From Porphyromonas vaginalis (GTDB taxonomy: Bacteria > Bacteroidota > Bacteroidia > Bacteroidales > Porphyromonadaceae): a DNA stretch of 64,000 nt. Position numbers and translations under genes: made by a program. Shown piece after piece: positions 6,593-14,928 of this stretch. Below the pieces are notes generated by a model. That model saw only the letters and a list, made by a program, of their open reading frames with translations, searched no databases and was not told the DNA's origin. The stretch spans positions 1,364,001-1,428,000 of the forward strand of contig NZ_CATQJU010000001.1 in the NCBI RefSeq assembly GCF_958301595.1, read 5' to 3'. How positions within the stretch are numbered: position 1 is the stretch's first letter; every line of letters starts with the position of its first letter.

Positions 6593-9394
6593 ATGCAGTA
6601 CCCATTATTGTCGGAGTATGTCAGTGCGATCACGCATGCGAGTGAAAACCTAGACCAATTGAAGCATCTAGAGGTGGTGCAGGACGAGCATGGGGAGCCG
6701 TACCGCAGTAGCGGAGCCTTTGCCGTGGTCTTTAAGATGCGCGATCCTCACACGGGGCAGCTCTATGCGCTCAAATGCTTTACCGAGGAGCAAGAGGGAC
6801 GGGCAGAGGCTTATCGCAAGATCGAGGAGGAGCTGGAGGTGGCTGGCACGACCTACTTCACCTCGATGCGCTACTACGAGCGGGAGCTCTTTGTCGATAG
6901 CAGCGTGAGTAGTGAGTCGGAGTTCCCTGTGCTGCTGATGGATTGGGTCGAGGGGTGTACGATGGAGCTGTACATCCGTGAGCATTATCGTGACTCATAC
7001 GCTATGGAGATGCTTTGCTACCGCTTCTGCCGACTAGCAGCTTACCTGCGCAGTCAGCCCTTCGCCCATGGCGATGTGAAGCCGGACAATATTATGGTCT
7101 CCGACACGGGTACGCTCACGCTGATTGACTACGATGGGATGTTTGTGCCCAGCATGCAGGGCGAGAGCTCGCCAACGCTAGGCACGGAGGAGTTTCGTCA
7201 TCCGCTTCGCATCCCTGAGCTGTTTGACGCTACGATCGATGACTTTGCGCTAGCCTCCATTGCGCTCTCGCTACGAGCCATCGCCTTGGACTCGCAGTTG
7301 CTCGACCAGTACGGAGCTCCCGACCGTCTTCTCTTCAGTGCCAGTGACTACCGTGACTTAGCACAGAGCAAAGTGATGCAAGCGATCTGGAAGCTCGTCG
7401 GGGACAAGGATCTCTGCAAACTTGTGGGGCTCTTCGTCTTAGCGCATGCAGAGCAAAGCCTCGCCTCCACCTCCTTCCAGCTCTTCTCCACAACCCGCCC
7501 CGAGAAGCCCGTCGTCGTGCCACTCTCCACCAAAGTCACAGACGAAGACCGAGCTGAAGCCTACACCGACGAGTATGGCGTCAAGTTCAGCCCCGACCGC
7601 AAGCGCCTACTAAAAGCCCCTAGAGATCTAGTCTCCTATACGATACCAAGTACTGTCACGGCAATCTGTGATGGAGCGTTCTATTGGTGCCACCGTCTCT
7701 CCTCGTTAACGATTCCCAACTCAGTCACAACAATTGGAGACAGAGCGTTTTCAAGGAGCTATCATCTTACTTCGTTGACGATTCCCAACTCAGTCACCTC
7801 CATTGGAGATAGTGCATTTGAGAGTTGCTCCAGCCTTACTTCGTTGACGATTCCTAACTCTGTCACCTCCATTGGAAACGCAGCGTTCTGGGGTTGTTCT
7901 AGTCTCACCTTGTTAACGATTTCCGACTCTGTTACCACCATTGGCAACAGTGCATTTGAGAGTTGCTCTAGTCTCACCACACTGACGATTCCCGCATCTG
8001 TTACAACGATTGGGGCTAATCCATTCTCAAAGCTAAATCTTCAGCTAGACAATCGATCTCCACATTTTCATGTGAAAGATAATGTCCTCTTCACAGCAGA
8101 TAAGAAGAAACTCATAGCTTATTGCTCTACCCAAACTTCTTATAGCATTTCCGACTCTGTCACCTCCATTGGAGACAAAGCATTTTGTGGTTGCGATAGT
8201 CTTACCTCGTTGACGATTCCCGACTCTGTCACCTCTATTGGCTACAGTGCATTCTGGGGTTGCTCTAGTCTTACCTCGTTAACGATTCCCTCCTCTGTCA
8301 CCGCCATTGGCAGCGGTGCATTCGCAAGCTGCTTGAGTCTTACCTCGCTGACGATTCCCAACTCTGTCACTTCTATTGGAGAATGGGCGTTCTCTAGGTG
8401 CTTGAGTCTTACCTCGTTGACGATTCCCAACTCTGTCACCTCCATTAGCAACAGTGCATTTGAGTATTGCAAGAGTCTTACCTCGTTGACGATTCCAAAC
8501 TCTGTCACCTCCATTGGAGACTGGGCATTTGGGTATTGCGAGAGTCTTACCTCGTTGACGATTCCCGAATCTATCACCTCCATTAACAATAGTGCATTCT
8601 CAGGTTGCTCTAGTCTTACCACGTTGACAATTCCCAACTCTGTCACTTCCATTGGAGACAGTGCATTTGGGGATTGCTCTAGTCTTACCTCGTTGACGAT
8701 TCCCAACTCTGTTACCGCCATTGGCGATTCAGCATTCGTAAGTTGCTCGAGTCTTACCTCGTTGACGATTCCTGACTCTGTCACCTCCATTGGAGACTGG
8801 GCATTTGGGCATTGCGAGAGTCTTACCTCGTTGACGATTCCCGGCTCTGTCACTTCCATTGGAGACTTCGCATTTGGGCATTGCAAGTGTCTTACTTCTT
8901 TGACGATTCCCAACTCTGTCACCTCCATTGGAAATAGTGCATTTGAGTATTGCAAGAGTCTTACCTCGTTGACGATTCCAAACTCTGTCACCTCCATTGG
9001 AAATAGTGCATTTGAGTATTGCAAGAGTCTTACCTCGTTGACGATTCCCGAGTCCGTCACAACAATTGGATCTAATCCATTTAGAGGGCTAACTCTTCAG
9101 CTTGATAATCAATCTCCACACTTTTATGTGGAAGACAATGTTCTCTTTACAGCTGATAAAAGTCAACTTATAGCCTACTGTTCCAGCCAAACTCCTTATA
9201 TCATTCCCAACTCAGTTACCTCCATTAGAGATGGTGTATTCTATAATTGCTTTAGTCTTACCTCGTTGACAATTCCTGACTCTGTCACCTCCATGGGACA
9301 AGGAGCTTTATATGGGTGCGATAATCTTAATCAGTCCACTAGAGAGGAACTGGAACATAGATTTGGTGAGCGAATCTTTTGGTACGTGTGTTGA
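6593..9394 (+). CDS. Protein kinase-like domain fused to 22 BspA-type leucine-rich repeats (tandem paralogue)
   Basis: 933 residues. The N-terminal ~350 residues are almost identical to those of the gene at 2263-6324, with the same kinase motifs (SSGAFAVVFK, ALKCF, HGDVKPDN, IDYDG). The repeat section is shorter: 22 LRR_5/BspA units and two SPHF-x-V spacer modules. A stretch of 364 bp (8349-8712) is identical to 5714-6077 of the first copy, which points to recent gene conversion. The shared C-terminal cap ends GERIFWYVC. The 3' flank (about 50 bp past the stop) is also shared, so the duplicated unit runs from the promoter through the stop. No signal peptide. The repeat number difference suggests the LRR part evolves by slippage or recombination while the kinase part is held constant. 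Confidence 0.85.
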   Translation: MQYPLLSEYVSAITHASENLDQLKHLEVVQDEHGEPYRSSGAFAVVFKMRDPHTGQLYALKCFTEEQEGRAEAYRKIEEELEVAGTTYFTSMRYYERELFVDSSVSSESEFPVLLMDWVEGCTMELYIREHYRDSYAMEMLCYRFCRLAAYLRSQPFAHGDVKPDNIMVSDTGTLTLIDYDGMFVPSMQGESSPTLGTEEFRHPLRIPELFDATIDDFALASIALSLRAIALDSQLLDQYGAPDRLLFSASDYRDLAQSKVMQAIWKLVGDKDLCKLVGLFVLAHAEQSLASTSFQLFSTTRPEKPVVVPLSTKVTDEDRAEAYTDEYGVKFSPDRKRLLKAPRDLVSYTIPSTVTAICDGAFYWCHRLSSLTIPNSVTTIGDRAFSRSYHLTSLTIPNSVTSIGDSAFESCSSLTSLTIPNSVTSIGNAAFWGCSSLTLLTISDSVTTIGNSAFESCSSLTTLTIPASVTTIGANPFSKLNLQLDNRSPHFHVKDNVLFTADKKKLIAYCSTQTSYSISDSVTSIGDKAFCGCDSLTSLTIPDSVTSIGYSAFWGCSSLTSLTIPSSVTAIGSGAFASCLSLTSLTIPNSVTSIGEWAFSRCLSLTSLTIPNSVTSISNSAFEYCKSLTSLTIPNSVTSIGDWAFGYCESLTSLTIPESITSINNSAFSGCSSLTTLTIPNSVTSIGDSAFGDCSSLTSLTIPNSVTAIGDSAFVSCSSLTSLTIPDSVTSIGDWAFGHCESLTSLTIPGSVTSIGDFAFGHCKCLTSLTIPNSVTSIGNSAFEYCKSLTSLTIPNSVTSIGNSAFEYCKSLTSLTIPESVTTIGSNPFRGLTLQLDNQSPHFYVEDNVLFTADKSQLIAYCSSQTPYIIPNSVTSIRDGVFYNCFSLTSLTIPDSVTSMGQGALYGCDNLNQSTREELEHRFGERIFWYVC

Positions 9395-9468
9395 CAGAAA
9401 GATTGCAGCGACATGACTATTGCCGAGAACAGGTGCAGCAAGAGAAATTATTACAAGTCTAGAAGCAT

Positions 9469-10431
9469 ATGGGTGTTGATTTAAGCTTAATACTACCGAA
9501 CGAGTGCTACAACATAGATGACAATAAGCTAGCTCTCGAGGTGTTTAACCAAACTATAGATAGAGTCATCAGTTACTTCGGAGGTCGGAAGCAGTTTGTC
9601 TCTGAGATTACTATCCGTAACTCGGACTCGGACGATTGGGCTGAGCATTTAGATCCAGAGGATGAGTATCCCGACTATAGTTTTGAAATACCACTGCTTA
9701 ATGCTACTTGTCTTATGGAGCAAGGCTTCTGGGATATTTGGATCAACGCTAGATACAGCCATTACTTCTGGCCTATGGAATTTGACAAGCATGGCTATCC
9801 CTACTTATGGGCTCGCAACGACTCCTTTGATGCAGCTAGGATATTTGGCTTTACTGAGGGATGGGTCTGCGATGAGTATCACTCGTGGAATAGTCGCCTC
9901 GTAGAACTCAAGGACAGAAGCTTCGCTTCTTGGCTAGCATTCGGAAAGAATGAAGAGGACGCTAAGGTTCATGAGTTTGACATCAGCATGTTCGGAGGAA
10001 AGGCTGATTTAGCAGATTATGAGACTAAGTATCACGACTCGTTCAAAGAGTGCTTTGCACTGGTTGAGGAGTTTGAGCAGCGGTTCCCTCAGTACAAGCT
10101 CCTCACGCTAGGATGTCCTAGTACCCCTTGGAGTCTAGTCGCAAAGGGCGAAGAGCTATTTGTAATTAATCGAGCGACAGGTCAAAGCCTTACAGACTTC
10201 CCGATAGACAATTGTGAGGCTTGCTATAATGGTGCTGGCTTTACCATATTCAAGGGAGAGGCTAGTGCCTTCTTTAGTCCATCAGGAGAGCAGCTGACAG
10301 ACTACCGAGTAGGACCTTTCAAGTGGAGTTGGAGCAAAGGAGAGATCTTCAGACAGGTTATTACGGATGTGGCATCAGGCGCACAGTTTTACAATGATGG
10401 CACTGAGGCTGACGAAGAGCTACAATCTTGA
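9469..10431 (+). CDS. Hypothetical acidic protein downstream of the kinase-LRR pair
   Basis: 320 residues, no signal peptide, no membrane segment, rich in Asp/Glu and aromatic residues (for example YSHYFWPMEFD and WSWSKGEIF). I do not recognise a family. The C-terminal third has short beta-rich, repeat-like segments (GEELFVINRATGQ, GEASAFFSPSGEQ) of the kind seen in KWG/WG-repeat proteins, but this is too weak to name. It starts 75 bp after the second kinase-LRR gene with no visible promoter box, so it may be read through from it. The start ATG 9469 is the first in frame. A functional link to the kinase-LRR proteins is only suggested by position. Confidence 0.6.
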   Translation: MGVDLSLILPNECYNIDDNKLALEVFNQTIDRVISYFGGRKQFVSEITIRNSDSDDWAEHLDPEDEYPDYSFEIPLLNATCLMEQGFWDIWINARYSHYFWPMEFDKHGYPYLWARNDSFDAARIFGFTEGWVCDEYHSWNSRLVELKDRSFASWLAFGKNEEDAKVHEFDISMFGGKADLADYETKYHDSFKECFALVEEFEQRFPQYKLLTLGCPSTPWSLVAKGEELFVINRATGQSLTDFPIDNCEACYNGAGFTIFKGEASAFFSPSGEQLTDYRVGPFKWSWSKGEIFRQVITDVASGAQFYNDGTEADEELQS

Positions 10432-10456
10432 TAAGAAATAGAAGAATTGGAGTAGT

Positions 10457-10966
10457 ATGAGTAAGCAAACGAAGAGTCAGCGGCTCGGGGTCATCGCCGA
10501 CCTGCTGAGGACCCACGAAGTAACAGACCAAGCGATGCTCCTCGAGCTATTGCGAGGACGTAACATCTCCATCACGCAGGGGACGCTCTCGACCTACCTC
10601 TCTGAGCTGGGTGCCACCAAGGGGGTGCGCCCGGGCTCCTTCAAGTCGTGCTATCAGCTCCCCCTGATGCCGCAGGCTGACGCTGTCACGACGCAGCCCA
10701 CGGGACTAATCTCTCCGACGGTCGGCTTCCGCTCGTATGCCCTCTCGGGGCAGATGCTGGTGATCCGCACGGAGCCCGGCTTTGCGCAGTCTATAGCGAC
10801 CATCCTCGACAGCTCCTTGTCGTCGCTCACGCTCGGTAGCGTGGCCGGGTACGACACCATCATCGTAGCGCTTGCCGAGGAGGCGACCGATGGCGAGGTG
10901 ATCGACTGGCTACACCAGATCATCCCCGAGTCTATCCTCGCAATAGGGAGGGGAAGGCGTGGTTGA
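10457..10966 (+). CDS. argR: Arginine repressor ArgR
   Basis: 169 residues. The N-terminal ~70 residues form the winged-helix DNA-binding domain (QRLGVIADLLRTHEV, then ITQGTLSTYLSELGATKG, where ArgR has the conserved TQAT-S-RD helix). The C-terminal ~80 residues are the hexamerisation and arginine-binding domain (SIATILDSSL...GSVAGYDTIIVAL...IDWLHQIIP). ArgR is a cytoplasmic arginine-dependent regulator of arginine biosynthesis and catabolism. The ligand motif is usually AGDDT; here it reads AGYDT, with one of the two Asp residues changed, which may alter arginine binding. No arg genes lie nearby. It starts 25 bp after the preceding unknown gene. Confidence 0.88.
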   Translation: MSKQTKSQRLGVIADLLRTHEVTDQAMLLELLRGRNISITQGTLSTYLSELGATKGVRPGSFKSCYQLPLMPQADAVTTQPTGLISPTVGFRSYALSGQMLVIRTEPGFAQSIATILDSSLSSLTLGSVAGYDTIIVALAEEATDGEVIDWLHQIIPESILAIGRGRRG

Positions 10967-11018
10967 CTTGACAAAATCGTTCTTTCTTATGACATATTCC
11001 ACCAGCAGACCTCTTCTT

Positions 11019-11040
11019 TAGTGTAGAAACACTACATTTG
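11019..11040 (+). promoter_or_regulatory. Promoter with overlapping palindrome, cytochrome bd operon
   Basis: TACATTTG (11033-11040) matches TAnnTTTG and lies 22 bp before the first ATG. The palindrome TAGTGT-AGAA-ACACTA (11019-11034) overlaps the start of this -7 box. That is where a repressor or redox-responsive regulator would act; the regulator is unknown. Confidence 0.45.
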
Positions 11041-11062
11041 TCACGAATTTCAGATAGTATCA

Positions 11063-11344
11063 ATGAGTATGGATACAGAATCTACTGGTACAGCGCGCAA
11101 GTCCCGTGGGGTGCTTCGCTGGTTTTACGACCTTTATCGTGACGGACTGCGGAGTCAAAGCCGCACGAGCCGTCTGCTGTGGATTATTGTAGCCATTAAG
11201 CTCTTTATCATGTTTGCCATCTTGCGTCCTATCTTCTTCCCGCGGGTTATTGCGGAGCAGGGAGACCGGGAGGCGCAGATAGAGTTCGTGCAGCATCAGC
11301 TTACGGCACCTGTCATTGACACGCTCCATCACGACAATCACTAA
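11063..11344 (+). CDS. DUF4492 small membrane protein, first gene of the cyd operon
   Basis: 93 residues with one transmembrane helix (~36-57, LLWIIVAIKLFIMFAILRP) flanked by basic residues. In Bacteroidota a DUF4492 protein commonly sits directly before cydA, as it does here (17 bp gap), so it is probably an accessory or small structural partner of cytochrome bd. Its biochemical role is not established. The N-terminal half is basic (FYDLYRDGLRSQSRTSR), giving an N-in topology by the positive-inside rule. Confidence 0.8.
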   Translation: MSMDTESTGTARKSRGVLRWFYDLYRDGLRSQSRTSRLLWIIVAIKLFIMFAILRPIFFPRVIAEQGDREAQIEFVQHQLTAPVIDTLHHDNH

Positions 11345-11361
11345 CTTAACTATATAGCATA

Positions 11362-12993
11362 ATGAATGTAGATGCTTTACTCCTCTGGTCTAGATTGCAA
11401 TTTGCTCTGACCGCATGCTATCACTGGCTCTTTGTGCCGCTCACACTCGGACTGGGTGTGATCATGTCGATAGCCGAGACTAAGTACTATCGCACCAATC
11501 GCCCCGAGTGGAAGCGTTGGGCTATGTTTTGGCAGAAGCTCTTTGGTATCAACTTTGCCATCGGCGTCGCCACGGGACTCATCCTCGAGTTTGAGTTCGG
11601 TACCAACTGGTCTAACTACAGCTGGCTCGTGGGTGATATCTTCGGAGCTCCGCTAGCTATCGAGGGTATCCTAGCTTTCTTTATGGAGGCGACCTTCATC
11701 GCAGTCATGTTCTTCGGGTGGAATAAGGTGAGCCGTGGCTTTCACCTAGCCTCTACCTGGCTAACCGTCATCGGTGCGACCATCTCGGCTGTCTGGATTC
11801 TTGTTGCCAATGCCTGGATGCAAGACCCTGTCGGTATGACCTTCAACCCCGCTACCGTACGTAGCGAGATGGCCGACTTCTGGGCTGTGGCATTCTCTAG
11901 CTCAGCGGTCAATAAGTTCTGGCATACGACCATCTCCTCTTGGGTGCTCGGCTCTGTCTTTGCGCTGGGTATCTGTGCCATTTACATCCTTCGTGGCAAG
12001 CACAAGGAGTTTGCACTGGCCAATAGTCGTATCATCGCTCCCTTCGGACTCGTCGCTGCCTTGCTCACGGTCTTCACGGGAGATACCTCTGGCTACAACG
12101 TGGCTCAGCGTCAGCCTATGAAGCTCGCTGCTATGGAGGCTCTCTACGATGCTGGCGAAAGCACCCCCGAAGGTAAGACTGCTGACGGCAAGGGCCTAGG
12201 GCTCAGTGCTATCGGTCTGCTCGACTGTGACAAGCTCACGCCACTCGCTGAGGAGCACCAAGATCCATTTGTCTTCAACATGAAGATGCCTTCTATGCTC
12301 TCATGGCTTGGCACCCGCTCTACCGATGGCTACGTGCCTGGCATCAACAACATCCTAGAGGGTGGTTACTATGATCAAAATGGCAACCAAGCACTCTCTG
12401 CTGATGAGCGTATGCGTCGTGGCAAGGTAGCTATCGAGGCCCTAGCTGCTTATGGTGAAGCGCAGAAGGCTGGTGATGCTGCCGAGATGGAGCGTCAGAA
12501 TGCGATCATACAGGAGAACTTTGACCACTTTGGCTATGGTTATGTCCAGGACAAGGCAGACCTCGTGCCTAACGTACCGCTCATGTACTACGCCTTCCGT
12601 ATCATGGTCGGCTGCGGCTTCCTCTTTATTCTTGTCCTCCTCCTCATCTCGATCTTGCAGCGTAAGAAGAGTGCTGAGGAGTTTGCACGTTATCGCTGGC
12701 TACACATCATCACGGTCATCTGCATCCCGCTAGCGTGGATCGCCAGTCAAGCCGGATGGGTCGTCGCCGAGATGGGTCGTCAGCCATGGGCTATCCAGGA
12801 TATGCTCCCGCTGAATGCCGCTGTCTCTAAGCTCGCACCCGCCAATGTGATGACCACGTTCATCATCTTTGCCGTACTCTTTACGATCCTCCTCATCGCA
12901 GAGGTGAGCATCATGGTCAAAGCGATCAAGCATGGCCCTGAGTCTCATCTAAATGATGTGGAGCAGCTCTTTAGCAAGCGTGAGAGTAAGTAA
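11362..12993 (+). CDS. cydA: Cytochrome bd quinol oxidase subunit I
   Basis: 543 residues, inner-membrane haem-bearing subunit of the bd-type terminal oxidase, which oxidises quinol and reduces oxygen to water. Visible landmarks: N-terminal ACYHWLFVPLTLG with the axial haem His (residue 21), MEATFIAVMFFGW with conserved Glu residues, a long periplasmic Q-loop (~250-400, rich in charged residues), and the GRQPW signature (EMGRQPWAIQDMLP) that closes the quinol site. About nine hydrophobic helices are apparent. The length is close to E. coli CydA (522), so this is the long-Q-loop type. With DUF4492 and cydB it forms an operon. In an otherwise anaerobic organism it serves oxygen scavenging and nanaerobic respiration. 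Confidence 0.97.
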   Translation: MNVDALLLWSRLQFALTACYHWLFVPLTLGLGVIMSIAETKYYRTNRPEWKRWAMFWQKLFGINFAIGVATGLILEFEFGTNWSNYSWLVGDIFGAPLAIEGILAFFMEATFIAVMFFGWNKVSRGFHLASTWLTVIGATISAVWILVANAWMQDPVGMTFNPATVRSEMADFWAVAFSSSAVNKFWHTTISSWVLGSVFALGICAIYILRGKHKEFALANSRIIAPFGLVAALLTVFTGDTSGYNVAQRQPMKLAAMEALYDAGESTPEGKTADGKGLGLSAIGLLDCDKLTPLAEEHQDPFVFNMKMPSMLSWLGTRSTDGYVPGINNILEGGYYDQNGNQALSADERMRRGKVAIEALAAYGEAQKAGDAAEMERQNAIIQENFDHFGYGYVQDKADLVPNVPLMYYAFRIMVGCGFLFILVLLLISILQRKKSAEEFARYRWLHIITVICIPLAWIASQAGWVVAEMGRQPWAIQDMLPLNAAVSKLAPANVMTTFIIFAVLFTILLIAEVSIMVKAIKHGPESHLNDVEQLFSKRESK

Positions 12994-13021
12994 TCACTAA
13001 TCCCATAGACACACTATCATA

Positions 13022-14194
13022 ATGGACTACGCATTTCTACAGCAATACTGGTGGTTTCTAGTCTCACTGCTGGGAGCCCTGCTTGTCTTCCTGCTCTTTG
13101 TGCAGGGCGGACAGACCTTTATCTTTGCAGCGCGTCGTGACGAGCCGCTGCAGCGCATGCTCGTCAATTCGACGGGTCGTAAGTGGGAGTTTACCCTCAC
13201 GACGCTAGTCACCTTCGGAGGTGCCTTCTTTGCCTCCTTCCCGCTCTTTTACTCGACTAGCTTCGGTGGAGCTTACTGGGTATGGATCTTGATCTGCTTG
13301 ACCTTCGTCATACAGGCTGTATCGTACGAGTATCAGTCTAAGCATGGCAACGTATGGGGCAAGAAGACCTTCCAGACCTTCCTCTTTATCAATGGTGTCT
13401 TGGCTCCGGTACTCCTAGGTGCTGCAGTCTCGACGCTCTTCACGGGCGGTAACTTCATCGTGGACAAGAGTGCTATCTACGACCTCGGAGCCTCGATGCA
13501 GACCATCTCCGTCTGGCAGCCAGACCCACTCACAGGGCTACAGCTACACGGACTGGAGGCGATCTTCAACCCCTGGAATGTGGTACTCGGTGTGACGCTC
13601 CTCTTCCTGGCACGCACCACGGCGCTCCTATACTTCATCAACAATATCGAGGATGAGGTTGCCTATGAGCGTGCTCGCAAGAGCTTGCTACCCAATGCGG
13701 CTATCTTCGTTGTCCTCTTCGTCGCTTATGTGGTCTTCCTCTTGGTAACCAAGGGATACGATGTAGACCCCAGCACGGGAGCTGTCAGCCTCGTGCAGTA
13801 CAAGTACCTGCACAACTTCCTCGCTATGCCCGTAATCCTCGTCCTCTTCCTCGTGGGCGTGGTACTGGTTCTAGCTGGCGTAATCCTCACGCTGGTCAAG
13901 AAAGGCTTTCGCAAGGGTATCTGGCTCGAAGGTGTCGGTGTCGTCCTCGCTGTCCTGAGCTTGCTCCTCATCCTCGGGTACAACAATACCGCTTACTACC
14001 CCTCGATAGCAGATATCAATAGTTCGCTGACGATCCAAAACAGTAGCTCCAGCCCCTACACGCTGAAGGCTATGAGCATCGTATCGCTACTGATCCCGTT
14101 TGTCCTCGCCTACATCTTCTACGCTTGGCGCGCCATAGACCGCAAGAAGATCACCCGTCACGAGATGGGTCAAGACGAGGAGATCAAGTACTAG
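13022..14194 (+). CDS. cydB: Cytochrome bd quinol oxidase subunit II
   Basis: 390 residues with eight or nine hydrophobic helices; partner of CydA in the inner membrane. The N-terminus (LQQYWWFLVSLLGALLVFLLFVQGGQT) has the family's conserved first helix with the GGQ motif. The length is near E. coli CydB (379). It starts 28 bp after cydA and is followed 47 bp downstream by a strong terminator, so it closes the operon. No CydX-like small ORF is evident after it. Assignment is firm. Confidence 0.96.
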   Translation: MDYAFLQQYWWFLVSLLGALLVFLLFVQGGQTFIFAARRDEPLQRMLVNSTGRKWEFTLTTLVTFGGAFFASFPLFYSTSFGGAYWVWILICLTFVIQAVSYEYQSKHGNVWGKKTFQTFLFINGVLAPVLLGAAVSTLFTGGNFIVDKSAIYDLGASMQTISVWQPDPLTGLQLHGLEAIFNPWNVVLGVTLLFLARTTALLYFINNIEDEVAYERARKSLLPNAAIFVVLFVAYVVFLLVTKGYDVDPSTGAVSLVQYKYLHNFLAMPVILVLFLVGVVLVLAGVILTLVKKGFRKGIWLEGVGVVLAVLSLLLILGYNNTAYYPSIADINSSLTIQNSSSSPYTLKAMSIVSLLIPFVLAYIFYAWRAIDRKKITRHEMGQDEEIKY

Positions 14195-14241
14195 TCACGG
14201 TGACTGATCCCGCCTAGTAGGGTCAGCAAACGAACCTTAAT

Positions 14242-14287
14242 AAAGGGGGCGGCACTTAGACCAAGGAGTCTAGGTGTCGCCCCCTTT
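14242..14287 (+). terminator. Intrinsic terminator of the cyd operon
   Basis: Long GC-rich stem: AAAGGGGGCG at 14242 pairs with CGCCCCCTTT ending at 14287, with a second inner helix TAGAC/GTCTA and loop CAAGGA. The closing TTT GCTTT is only moderately T-rich. Confidence 0.8.
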
Positions 14288-14381
14288 GCTTTGCGAGCAA
14301 ATCTCACGTTGTGTGACTGTTGACTTTTGCAACAGTCTCGTTGTACTACAGCGATACGTGTAGTCCCTACGGAGAACGGGG

Positions 14382-14623
14382 TTACAGCGTTTGATGAGTG
14401 GAATTGTTGTGCTGACGTAGCTTGTGTAGGGGCGGACCTGCGTGTCCGCCCGCAGAATAGACTGCGCTCAGGTGAGGACGGGCGGACACACAGGTCCGCC
14501 CCTACGGTGGGAGACCCCACCCCGCCGAGCGGTTCACCAGAAGAGAGGTCGACCGAGCTTCCGAAACGAGAAAAACTTCGCATTTTACTTGCATATGAAC
14601 TTAGAAAGCATATCGTTACTCGT
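14382..14623 (+). repeat. ~242 bp dispersed repeat with GTAGGGGCGG hairpin, left copy
   Basis: Homologous along its length to 17946-18188 in the opposite orientation. The core is a large imperfect hairpin (14426-14505): GTAGGGGCGGACCTG at 14426 pairs with CAGGTCCGCCCCTAC ending at 14505. The shared outer parts run from TTACAGCGTTTGATG (left edge) to CTTAGAAAGCA...GTTACTCGT (right edge). There is no coding capacity. GTAGGGGCG-type hairpins are dispersed in many bacterial genomes. Together the two copies bracket 3.3 kb holding the IS30-type transposase, the FHA protein and the cysteine desulfidase. Confidence 0.8.
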
Positions 14624-14671
14624 GAGACTTCTGAATTTTGCGCTTTGGACTAACTGTCAGTGCATGAGGCT

Positions 14672-14787
14672 GAAACTTTAGTTTTACCTAGGTGAAACTC
14701 TAGTTTCATAGGTATGAAACTCCAGTTCCATAAGTATGAAACTCCAGTTCCATACGGAAGAAACTCTAGTGTCATAGGTAGGAAACC
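14672..14787 (+). repeat. Periodic short-palindrome array, GAAACT type
   Basis: The word GAAACT (last copy GAAACC) starts at 14672, 14694, 14716, 14738, 14760 and 14782, exactly 22 bp apart. Between them lie AGTTTC/AGTTCC-type complements, so each unit is a small inverted repeat (GAAACTctAGTTTC, GAAACTccAGTTCC). The spacing is the same as in the CACGTG arrays, but the word is different. Confidence 0.85.
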
Positions 14788-14794
14788 GTATTTT

Positions 14795-14923
14795 CCACTC
14801 CAAAATGCAATTTGGAGTGGAGCTCGCCCTGCTCCGGACGCCCCCTCCTCTCCTAGGAGGGCGGGAGGAGCAGGTAGCGAGCTGCCGAGACGAAAAAAGG
14901 GACGATGCGCTCACCGTCCCTTT
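14795..14923. other. Cluster of three hairpins upstream of the IS30-type transposase
   Basis: (1) CCACTCCAAA-atgcaa-TTTGGAGTGG (14795-14820), perfect 10 bp stem. (2) A long interrupted stem, AGCTCGC-CCTGCTCC pairing with GGAGCAGG-GCGAGCT (about 14821-14883). (3) AAAGGGACG/CGTCCCTTT (14896-14923), a 9 bp stem resembling a terminator. There is no gene here. These may shield the transposase from read-through. Confidence 0.65.
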
Positions 14924-14928
14924 AAGGT

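Noticed and set aside
3508-9060. Several long minus-strand reading frames across the LRR genes (repeats such as MEVTELGIVNEVRL).
   Set aside because: They are antisense shadows of the 69 bp LRR repeats; both real genes are intact on the plus strand with recognisable domains.
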